NCBI GenBank assembly: GCA_900552545.1
Contig: USAL01000042.1
Coordinates: 1 to 14,815 of the forward strand
Reading direction: 5' to 3'
DNA: 14,815 nucleotides
Origin: an uncultured Sutterella sp.
Lineage (GTDB): Bacteria > Pseudomonadota > Gammaproteobacteria > Burkholderiales > Burkholderiaceae_F
Shown: in pieces, positions 1 through 5,772 of the stretch
How positions within the stretch are numbered: the stretch's first letter is position 1
Layout: the number at the start of each line of letters is the position of its first letter
The notes under the pieces: generated by a model
What the model saw: only the letters and a program-made list of their open reading frames with translations
What the model was told of the DNA's origin: nothing
The model's database searches: none
Position numbers and translations under genes: made by a program

Positions 1-599
1 GTGACGACGAGCGCCACGCACATGAGGCTTGCCTGAATCGTGTCGGTCCAGCTCACGGCGAGGAACCCGCCGATGTAGACGTAGATGATGGTGGCCGCGG
101 CGCCGATCCAGATCGCGGTGCCGTAGTTGAGATCGAACGTGTTCTCAAAGAGGCGGGCGCTTGCGACGATGCCGCTTGCGCAGTAGATCGTAAAGAAGAT
201 GAGAATGATCGCCGCGGCGATGATGCGCAGCACGCGCGTGTCGTCCTTGAAGCGGTGCGTGAAGAAGTCGGGCAGGGTGAGCGCGTTGTGCGAGACTTCG
301 GTGTAAAGGCGCAGGCGCGCGGCCACGAGCTTCCAGTTGAAGAACGTGCCGATCGTCAGACCAATGGCGATCCAGCTTTCCGAAATGCCCGAAAGGAACA
401 CGGCGCCCGGAAGCCCCATCAGCAGCCAGCCGCTCATGTCCGAGGCGCCAACCGAGAGGGCCGTGACGAGGCTGCCGAGCGAGCGTCCGCCCAGGATGTA
501 GTCGTTGAAGTTGCGCGTATAGCGCCAGGCAAAGAAGCCCAGCGCGATCATGAGCAGCAGGTAGCCGCAGAACGTGACGGCGGTCGGGTTGTCAAACAT
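1..599 (-). CDS. putP: Sodium/proline symporter PutP (N-terminal part, cut by window edge)
   Basis: Inner-membrane Na+-coupled proline importer of the solute:sodium symporter family. Only the first 199 residues lie in the window; the rest runs off the left edge. Read from the minus strand it begins MFDNPTAVTF. It carries the family's landmark stretch GGRSLGSLVTALSVGASDMS (residues 37-56), followed by GWLLMGLPGA. This region closely matches what I recall of E. coli PutP, including the Arg of GGRSLG (R39) and the Asp of ASDMSGW (D54), which are needed for Na+ and proline handling. Further on it keeps SESWIAIGLTIGTFFNWKLV, NALTLPDFFTHRF and the segment ending SWTDTIQASLM. At least five hydrophobic helices are visible. 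The start is the ATG at 599, chosen because the family's N-terminus begins here. No convincing ribosome binding site precedes it. It is divergent from the symporter at 1086, and the shared upstream region holds a dyad near a possible -10 box. Confidence 0.93.
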   Translation of the reverse strand, partial: MFDNPTAVTFCGYLLLMIALGFFAWRYTRNFNDYILGGRSLGSLVTALSVGASDMSGWLLMGLPGAVFLSGISESWIAIGLTIGTFFNWKLVAARLRLYTEVSHNALTLPDFFTHRFKDDTRVLRIIAAAIILIFFTIYCASGIVASARLFENTFDLNYGTAIWIGAAATIIYVYIGGFLAVSWTDTIQASLMCVALVV

Positions 600-752
600 C
601 TTGTGGTTGTTGTTTTCTGTGTGCGGCGGTGGGAGTTCTGAAGGCCCAAAGTGGTCTCGGAGAGCCGCTTCAATGCGTGCGCAGTTCCGCCGTTGATCTT
701 TTCTGGATGAAGACGCATTCCCGGTGCACGAAGGCCGCAAACGCGAGAAATC

Positions 753-778
753 ATTCTAGCGCAGCCATGGCTAGGCTA
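753..778 (-). promoter_or_regulatory. Possible putP -10 box with overlapping operator-like palindrome
   Basis: On the minus strand TAGAAT (complement of 753-758) matches the sigma-70 -10 consensus at five of six bases. No good -35 is seen 16-18 bases upstream. Overlapping it is the perfect 10-base palindrome AGCCATGGCT (763-772), flanked three bases out on each side by TAG (757-759) and CTA (776-778), so the dyad spans 22 bases. A dyad in the spacer of a weak promoter is where a repressor or activator would bind. If this -10 is used, the putP leader is about 145 bases long. The assignment to putP is inferred from position and orientation. Confidence 0.35.
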
Positions 779-830
779 TTTTGCTTAGAACTGCGGGCAA
801 AATCCCGGATTCGCGCGCCATTTTCGCGCT

Positions 831-920
831 GCCGCCACCCCCGGCGGCGGTGCCTGCGAGGTCCTCGCGTCTACCCCTTGGACGGTATCCTCAACTATCC
901 GTCCTCGGCCAAAAGACGGA
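831..920 (+). promoter_or_regulatory. Cluster of hairpins with two alternative pairings upstream of the symporter
   Basis: Three hairpins follow one another. GCCGCC (831-836) pairs with GGCGGC (843-848). GCGAG (856-860) pairs with CTCGC (864-868). GGACGG (880-885) pairs with CCGTCC (899-904), extended by A887-T898 and T888-A897 past one bulged base. The right arm of the last can instead pair downstream, as TCCGTC (898-903) with GACGGA (915-920), so the two stems exclude each other. No T-run follows, so this is not a standard terminator. It matches no riboswitch class I recognise, and whether it is transcribed is unknown. Confidence 0.25.
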
Positions 921-1054
921 GTCGGTATTACTTTGGCTTCATCTGGTTGTCAATCCCGATGCGGTGCGTGTACGCTTGAGAGCTCGAAGCGTCCGAGGCA
1001 TCCGCACAATGCCCTCGATTCGTGCGGGACTTCGAGACAAAGCAAAAAACAAAG

Positions 1055-1076
1055 CTAGTCCAAAGACTAGAAAGGA
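1055..1076 (+). promoter_or_regulatory. Hairpin abutting the ribosome binding site of the DAACS symporter
   Basis: CTAGTC (1055-1060), loop CAAA, and GACTAG (1065-1070) form a perfect 6-bp stem with a 4-base loop. The Shine-Dalgarno sequence AAAGGA (1071-1076) begins on the very next base, nine bases before the ATG at 1086. The ribosome binding site fixes the gene start. The stem leaves the site itself unpaired, so it may hold it open or protect the mRNA 5' end. That role is an inference. Confidence 0.45.
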
Positions 1077-1085
1077 CATTGAAGC

Positions 1086-2354
1086 ATGTCGGATCAGCAG
1101 TCTTCAACAAACACTATGCGGCGTCCGGTGATGACGCCGCAGCAAAAGCGCGCGCAGATCCTTCTGGCGGCGTGCTATCTCGTGGCGATCGTGCTCGGTC
1201 TGGTCAACGGCCTGTGGGGCGCGCAATTCTGGCAGACGGCCGGCCAGTTCATTTCGGACATCTTCATCCGGCTCTTCCGGTTCATCGCCATTCCGATCAT
1301 CGCCGTGTCGATCATTTCGACGCTTGCCACGATCAGCCGCTCGAAGGAATCCGGAAAGATCTTCAGGCACACGATTTTTTATACGCTGTTCACGACGGTT
1401 CTTGCGGCTAGCCTCGCCGCGGTGCTTTTCGTGCTCTACGCGCCGGCTAACGTCGCCTTGACGGGCACGGCCTCGCAGCCCGAGGCGCTTGCCAACATCC
1501 AGGGCCAGAGCTACTTCTCCTACATTGAATCGGTCATTCCCGACAACATCATTGCGCCGTTTCTTTCCGCGAATGTTCTCTCGGTTTTGATCATCGCAGC
1601 AGCCGTGGGCATCGCCATTGCCAAGCTTCCTGCCGACAGCAAGGAGCAGAATCTGATGATCACGTTCTTTACGGCGCTGCAGTCGGTGCTCTTTACGATC
1701 GTCAACTGGATCATCAAGATTTTGCCGATCGGCATCTTCGGCTTCTTCACGGTGCTCGCCATGCAGATGGCCACGGGCGTCGCGTTGGGCGGCTTGGGCG
1801 TCTATCTCGCGACGGTGCTCACGTCGAACTTCGTGCAGATGCTTGTCGTCCTGCCTTTGATTCTTCTCATCCGTGGCATCAATCCGCTCAGAGTGGCCAA
1901 GGGCATGCTGCCGGCACTCACCGTGGCCTTCTTCTCGAAGTCTTCGGCCGGGACGCTGCCCGTAACGATGTCCTGCGCGGAAAACAACCTCAATGTGCGT
2001 CCGTCGGTGTCGCGCTTCGTGCTCCCAATCTGCACGACGATCAACATGAACGGCTGCGCTGCGTTCATTCTCATCACCGTGGTCTACCTCATGCAGAACG
2101 CGGGGGTAGACATTTCGCTGGGGACGCTGCTCATCTGGATCGTGATTGCCACGATTGCAGCTGTGGGCAATGCCGGCGTACCGATGGGGTGCTTCTTCCT
2201 ATCGGCGAGCCTTCTTGCCAGCATGAACGTCCCGATTCTGCTGATGGGCGTGATCCTGCCGTTTTACGCTGTGATTGACGCCATCGAGACCACGCTCAAC
2301 GTCTGGAGCGACAGCAATGTCGCGGTGCTCGTCAACCACGATCTATACGATTAG
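1086..2354 (+). CDS. Dicarboxylate/amino acid:cation symporter (DAACS family), probably for a neutral or non-acidic amino acid
   Basis: Inner-membrane secondary transporter of the glutamate-transporter fold (TC 2.A.23), 422 residues, a usual family length. Landmarks are hairpin-1 motif SKSSAGTLP (284-292), TM7 motif TTINMNGCA (317-325), hairpin-2 motif GNAGVPMG (361-368) and TM8 segment DAIETTLNVWSDS (398-410). Aligned by eye with archaeal GltPh, N310, D394, N401 and D405 are kept as N320, D398, N405 and D409. The side-chain-binding R397 is replaced by E401, and D312 of the NMDG motif by N322. As I recall it, E. coli SstT (Na+/Ser-Thr) also has Glu at the R397 position, which argues against a C4-dicarboxylate or glutamate carrier. 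The start is set by AAAGGA nine bases upstream. The gene is probably transcribed alone and ends at the terminator at 2387. Family is certain; substrate is not. Confidence 0.9.
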   Translation: MSDQQSSTNTMRRPVMTPQQKRAQILLAACYLVAIVLGLVNGLWGAQFWQTAGQFISDIFIRLFRFIAIPIIAVSIISTLATISRSKESGKIFRHTIFYTLFTTVLAASLAAVLFVLYAPANVALTGTASQPEALANIQGQSYFSYIESVIPDNIIAPFLSANVLSVLIIAAAVGIAIAKLPADSKEQNLMITFFTALQSVLFTIVNWIIKILPIGIFGFFTVLAMQMATGVALGGLGVYLATVLTSNFVQMLVVLPLILLIRGINPLRVAKGMLPALTVAFFSKSSAGTLPVTMSCAENNLNVRPSVSRFVLPICTTINMNGCAAFILITVVYLMQNAGVDISLGTLLIWIVIATIAAVGNAGVPMGCFFLSASLLASMNVPILLMGVILPFYAVIDAIETTLNVWSDSNVAVLVNHDLYD

Positions 2355-2386
2355 CAAGGTCTGACGCTTCACGCGTAAAGCCTCTC

Positions 2387-2425
2387 AAAAAAACGGATGC
2401 TCGGGTTTCGGGCATCCGTTTTTTT
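2387..2425. terminator. Bidirectional rho-independent terminator between convergent genes
   Basis: AAAAAAACGGATGC (2387-2400) and GCATCCGTTTTTTT (2412-2425) form a perfect inverted repeat around an 11-base loop. Each strand reads a GC-containing stem followed by seven T residues. It therefore ends the symporter transcript (plus) and the flavoprotein transcript (minus), whose stop codon lies about 100 bases away. Confidence 0.92.
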
Positions 2426-2524
2426 ACGCTTTCGCCTCGACCTGCAGCAGCTCGGGCCTTCGGTTCTGAGTATGCCGAGCCCGGGATGGAAAGTGCCGAG
2501 GGGTGTCAAGCGGCGGGAGTGAGA

Positions 2525-4231
2525 TTACTTTCCGAGTGCATGCTTGGCGGCATATTCGCCGGCAATACGTCCCGTTGTGATCGCAATCGAAACACCGTGG
2601 CCGAACTGATCGGCCGTTTCGCCGCTGACGTAAAGGCCCTCAATGGGCTTGCCCGCGGCAGTCAGCGCCCGGGCTTCGGTGTCGCGCGTCACGCCGCCAA
2701 AGGTCACCTGATTGGCGGGACTCGTCTTCTGTCCATAGAAGGGAGCCTTGTCGATGGCCGAGAAAATCGAGTCCTTGCGGCCGAAGGCCTTGTCGGTCTT
2801 CGTGGCGTAGACCTGCGCCCAGTCCTTTAGCGTCGCCTTGAGGCCTGCGGCATCAATACCGAGCTTGCTGGCAAGTTCGTCGACCGTAGGAGCTTCGACA
2901 AAGTAGCCCTGCGCCTTGTACTTCTTTAAAAGTTCGCCGCGCTCAAGGCAGGTCTGATCAAAGATGAGAAAACCCACGCCTTCGGGCTGCGCCTTGGTTG
3001 CTAGACCGATCGTATTCTTGTTGCCGAGCTCGTTGACGAAGCGCTTTCCGGCACGGTTGACGATAATTGCGCCGTTGTAGCGCACATTGGTGAGCGACAC
3101 GGCGCCGTGGCCGGTGTCATAGGCCACTGTCTGAGGACCCGCGACATCCATGTGCGAGAGCGCTGCACCGGCATTCTGCGCCATGACGAGGCCGTCGCCC
3201 GTTGAACCGCGGCTTGCTGTTGACGGATATCCTGCCCACTGCGGCGTGTACTTGGCGACCATGTCGGGGTTGGAGGCAAAGCCGCCCGTGGCGAGAATCA
3301 CCGAGGCGGCATGAATCGTGTAGCGTCCGCTGGGCGAGCTCACGACGACGCCCGTGACCATGCCGTCAGGGCTCAGCACCAGTTTCTCGGCCTTGGTCTG
3401 CAGACGCGTGTCGATGCCCAGACGGTCAACCTCCTTCTTGAGAACGGGGACGACGACGGTGCCCAGTGCCTTGCCGGTGGGCGAGACATGCTGCGAGTCG
3501 TTGATCACTTTGGTGAGGTCGGCGCCGAGGGCGATCAGCCAGTCGACGGTTGCGCCCGAGCGCTCGGCAAGCTGCTTCAGATTGGCGCTGTCTTCGCCGA
3601 ATTCCGCGAGAAGCTTCCTGTGAAAGTCTTCGGCTGTAAAGGGCTTGTCTGCAGCCATTTGAAGCTTGGAGCCTCCGGCAGTAAAGGAGGTGGTGGAAAA
3701 CAGCGTTGTGCCGCCCACATTGGGCTGCTTCTCAATGAGGATCACGCGTGCACCGCGGTTCTTGGCCTCAATGGCTGCGGCCATGCCGGAACCCCCGGCG
3801 CCGATGACCACAACGTCCGTACGGACATCAGGCAGGATGCCGGGCTGCAGTTGGGTAAAAACAGGAATCGACTTGAGGTCGGCGGCGCTGCCCCCGGCCT
3901 GAATCAGAGCACCGTTGACGCCTTGCAAGATGGCGGCACTTGATTTCGATGCACCGGAGACGGCATCAAGATTGATCGTCTGCCAGTCGACGATCTTTTG
4001 CGAGAGCTCGCTCAGAGCCTCCTGTCCAAGAAGCGGTGTTTCGCTGGAATTCACGACCTGAACCGAGGTGATGCGTCCGTCCTTGATCGTTGTTTGGAAA
4101 ACGATCTCGCCGTTGTTGCCCATTGCGGTGGTTTCGTAAGTGCCGTCCTTTAGAGCGGCACAGGCGCTGGTGGCGATGACAGCCAGGGTAAGAGCCGAAA
4201 GACCGGCTCCGAAGACGTGAAGCTTCTTCAT
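2525..4231 (-). CDS. Secreted FMN/FAD flavoprotein reductase, fumarate-reductase-like fold, substrate unknown
   Basis: 568 residues. A Sec signal peptide (about 1-25, cleavage near ACA|A) sends it to the periplasm; Cys24 makes a lipoprotein possible, but the preceding residues fit a lipobox poorly. Residues 28-110 are an FMN_bind domain with DAVSGASKS (89-97), the motif ApbE modifies; S95 would carry FMN. Residues 138-565 are an FAD_binding_2 domain with VVVIGAGGSG (140-149), ILATGGFASNP (312-322), GDGL (345-348) and GLYVSGE (532-538). No CxxCH haem motif is present, so a separate cytochrome must supply electrons. Aligned by eye with Shewanella Fcc3, R381 is kept (R384), but catalytic R402 is Lys405, H504 is Val509, the HPT histidine is missing, and the RLGGNAI block with R544 is deleted. 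It is thus unlikely to reduce fumarate; urocanate, cinnamate or other enoates are possible classes. GGAG (complement of 4242-4245) lies 10 bases before the ATG. A TACAAT -10-like box (complement of 4322-4327) lacks a good -35. Confidence 0.88.
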   Translation of the reverse strand: MKKLHVFGAGLSALTLAVIATSACAALKDGTYETTAMGNNGEIVFQTTIKDGRITSVQVVNSSETPLLGQEALSELSQKIVDWQTINLDAVSGASKSSAAILQGVNGALIQAGGSAADLKSIPVFTQLQPGILPDVRTDVVVIGAGGSGMAAAIEAKNRGARVILIEKQPNVGGTTLFSTTSFTAGGSKLQMAADKPFTAEDFHRKLLAEFGEDSANLKQLAERSGATVDWLIALGADLTKVINDSQHVSPTGKALGTVVVPVLKKEVDRLGIDTRLQTKAEKLVLSPDGMVTGVVVSSPSGRYTIHAASVILATGGFASNPDMVAKYTPQWAGYPSTASRGSTGDGLVMAQNAGAALSHMDVAGPQTVAYDTGHGAVSLTNVRYNGAIIVNRAGKRFVNELGNKNTIGLATKAQPEGVGFLIFDQTCLERGELLKKYKAQGYFVEAPTVDELASKLGIDAAGLKATLKDWAQVYATKTDKAFGRKDSIFSAIDKAPFYGQKTSPANQVTFGGVTRDTEARALTAAGKPIEGLYVSGETADQFGHGVSIAITTGRIAGEYAAKHALGK

Positions 4232-4398
4232 AGCTCAAAATCTCCATTGAAAACAAAAGTTCTCAAAGGCCAGGATGCGAGCAAGTCCATCCTGAAGTCC
4301 TTCCTGCTGAAAATGGCGCGCATTGTAGTTTTTGCACAAAAAACAGACGATGGAACAATCCCGGAGGCTGAAAAAGAAAAAGGACGAGGAGAAAAAAG

Positions 4399-4448
4399 AA
4401 AAGGCGGATGTCGGCGGAAAATTTTTTCCTCGCCGGCGTCCGCCTTTT
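4399..4448 (-). terminator. Rho-independent terminator of the marR-cupin unit
   Basis: The arms at 4399-4416 and 4431-4448 pair over 18 bases, with two wobble positions. The loop contains a further GGAAAA/TTTTCC pairing (4416-4421 with 4424-4429). On the minus strand the hairpin lies 18 bases past the cupin stop codon and is followed by a T-rich run (TTTTCTTTTTTC), as expected of an intrinsic terminator. Confidence 0.85.
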
Positions 4449-4465
4449 ACGCAGAAGCTGTCGTG

Positions 4466-4849
4466 TTACTTGAGCCAGGGCGCCTTTTCACCCTCACAGA
4501 CCACGCCGTCGGTCATGGTGAAGCCTTCGAGGCTTTCCGTCTTGGTCTGAATGCAGATGAAGGTCATGCCGGCATCAAGCGCACGCAGCGCACGATGGCC
4601 TTCGGGGCGCACGACGAACCAGTCGCCCGCCTTGAGCTCGACGACTTCGCCGTCGATGTAGATTTCGCCCGCGCCTTCGAGCACGCCGTAGAGCTCCTCA
4701 TTGGCCTGGTGCTTGTGCACGAACGGAACGGCAGCGCCTGCGGGCAGATGGTTGACGCTCACTTCGCAGCCGGTGAGGCCCAGCTTGTCGTGCAGTTCCG
4801 TGCGGCTGGCCTGCGGGTCGAGGGCGATTTTCTTGAAGTTCTCAGACAT
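4466..4849 (-). CDS. Small single-domain cupin protein (Cupin_2)
   Basis: 127 residues forming one beta-barrel cupin domain, probably cytoplasmic since no signal peptide is seen. Cupin motif 1 is PAGAAVPFVHKHQANEELYG (37-56), giving metal ligands H45, H47 and E51 or E52. Motif 2 is AGDWFVVRPEGHRA (74-87), giving the fourth ligand H85. The metal site is therefore intact, so a metal-dependent enzyme or small-molecule sensor is possible, but single cupins cannot be assigned a reaction from sequence. An in-frame ATG 18 bases upstream (4867) is rejected as the start. The ribosome binding site AAGGAG lies between the two ATGs and sits seven bases before the one at 4849. It follows the MarR gene by 74 bases on the same strand and is probably its cotranscribed target. 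Confidence 0.85.
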   Translation of the reverse strand: MSENFKKIALDPQASRTELHDKLGLTGCEVSVNHLPAGAAVPFVHKHQANEELYGVLEGAGEIYIDGEVVELKAGDWFVVRPEGHRALRALDAGMTFICIQTKTESLEGFTMTDGVVCEGEKAPWLK

Positions 4850-4923
4850 TGTTTTTCTCCTTTTCAACTGAGGAAAGTGTTTCTTAAAGGAAATGTCCTT
4901 CCTGGCGTGACGCCAAAGAGGGA

Positions 4924-5376
4924 CTACGTGTTCTTTTCGAGCGCCTCCACGGCACGGGCAAGCGCCGATTCCAGCGCTTGCGTCCTGCGCTTTCCGAGCG
5001 ACTGCAAAAGCGCCGCATCAAGGTCGCCGGAGATCTTTTCGAAGACGTCGCGCAGCGCCTGGCCCTTTTCGGTGAGCTCAACAAGGCTTGAGCGGCCGTC
5101 CTTTTCGTTGCTGCGGCGGCAGACGTAGCCCAGCGCCTCGAGCTTGCCGACCAACACCGTGACCGTTGCCTTCGTGCGGCCGCTTTCGCGGGCGATCTCG
5201 CTCATCGTGGCGTTCGGACGCTTGAAGAGGACGGCGAGGATGTCGCCGTGGGCGTGCGCCATGTCGGCAAGCCCCGCCTCGCGCATGCGGCTTTCGATGA
5301 GGCGTTTGAACTGTGCGCAAAGTCTCGAGGCATAGTGGGCAACGAGGTAGTGGTTCTCGACAAGACGTTCTGACAT
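4924..5376 (-). CDS. MarR-family transcriptional regulator
   Basis: 150 residues, the usual MarR length. It is a cytoplasmic dimeric winged-helix repressor or activator. The N-terminal helices (about 5-50) and C-terminal helices (about 106-146) would form the dimer interface. The DNA-binding helix-turn-helix is ATMSEIARESGRTKATVTVL (56-75), followed by VGKLEALGYVCRRSNEKDGR with the wing residues D93, G94 and R95 typical of the family. The ligand cannot be predicted. There is only a distant AGGA before the ATG at 5376. The gene lies directly upstream of the cupin, and a sigma-70-like promoter with a dyad over the likely start site is found about 100 bases upstream. This points to autoregulation of a two-gene marR-cupin operon. 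Confidence 0.92.
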   Translation of the reverse strand: MSERLVENHYLVAHYASRLCAQFKRLIESRMREAGLADMAHAHGDILAVLFKRPNATMSEIARESGRTKATVTVLVGKLEALGYVCRRSNEKDGRSSLVELTEKGQALRDVFEKISGDLDAALLQSLGKRRTQALESALARAVEALEKNT

Positions 5377-5467
5377 GATTTGAAAATGATCCTGGACGGA
5401 CAGCGGTGAAGCAAGGCGGCATCGTCGATGCGCTCTTGAGCTCAGAGTGATTCGATGACGCGTATTT

Positions 5468-5513
5468 TAGTTCGATATCTAATTATTTCAAGTGTGCTCA
5501 AATGCACTGTCAA
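5468..5513 (-). promoter_or_regulatory. marR promoter with operator-like dyad across the likely transcription start
   Basis: On the minus strand a perfect -35 TTGACA (complement of 5508-5513) is followed, after a 17-base spacer, by TGAAAT (complement of 5485-5490; four of six -10 matches). Transcription would start near 5478. An 18-base dyad, 5468-5485, is centred there on GATATC (5474-5479) and matches its own complement at 14 of 18 positions. A dyad over the start site is a common position for MarR self-repression. The leader would be about 100 bases. Confidence 0.6.
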
Positions 5514-5659
5514 GGCGATGGCGGGCAGTGGTCAAGCGATTTGCATCAACAGAAAAGCGTTCGGTCTTGGAAAACGGCTGTATATCGTTCGAGATTCGGA
5601 ACTCTTCGCGGCACCGCAGCGATTCCGGTTGAAGATCGAGAGATTTTGAGAAGAAACAA

Positions 5660-5700
5660 AAAAGGTCTGAAAGAACCGATATGGTTCTATCAGACCTTTT
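5660..5700 (-). terminator. Rho-independent terminator downstream of guaA
   Basis: AAAAGGTCTGA (5660-5670) pairs with TCAGACCTTTT (5690-5700). Inside this, AGAACC (5672-5677) pairs with GGTTCT (5683-5688) around the loop GATAT, so the stem is 17 pairs with one A-A mismatch. On the minus strand a T-rich run follows. It lies about 70 bases after the guaA stop and separates guaA from marR. Confidence 0.88.
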
Positions 5701-5772
5701 GTCGAAGTTCAGGCGCCGAATCCCGTCAGCAGTTTCAAGTGCTGTCTGAACCGGCGGACGATCCCGAACCCG

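Larger units (their letters stand above)
600..1085. other. Divergent intergenic region between putP and the DAACS symporter
   Basis: 486 bases without a convincing gene. Short open frames here give Arg/Ser/Pro-rich peptides that match nothing I recognise and have no ribosome binding sites. What can be seen is a palindrome next to a possible putP -10 box (753-778) and a run of GC-rich hairpins at 831-920. A weak plus-strand promoter candidate has TTGTCA at 947-952 and a poor -10 (TACGCT) at 971-976, spacer 18. A hairpin sits directly against the symporter's ribosome binding site (1055-1076). Both flanking genes must be expressed from this region. Confidence 0.6.
5377..5772. other. Intergenic region between guaA and marR
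   Basis: 396 bases holding the marR promoter/dyad (5468-5513) and the guaA terminator (5660-5700). The stretch 5514-5657 shows nothing I can interpret. A 64-codon plus-strand frame at 5455-5649 overlaps the marR promoter, lacks a ribosome binding site and resembles no protein family I know, so I do not call it a gene. Confidence 0.6.

Noticed and set aside
629..979. 116-codon plus-strand open frame in the putP-symporter gap.
   Set aside because: Arg/Ser-rich composition, no ribosome binding site, no recognisable family, and it crosses strong dyads; most likely chance in GC-rich DNA.
5455..5649. 64-codon plus-strand frame between marR and guaA.
   Set aside because: It overlaps the marR promoter, has no ribosome binding site and no family resemblance.
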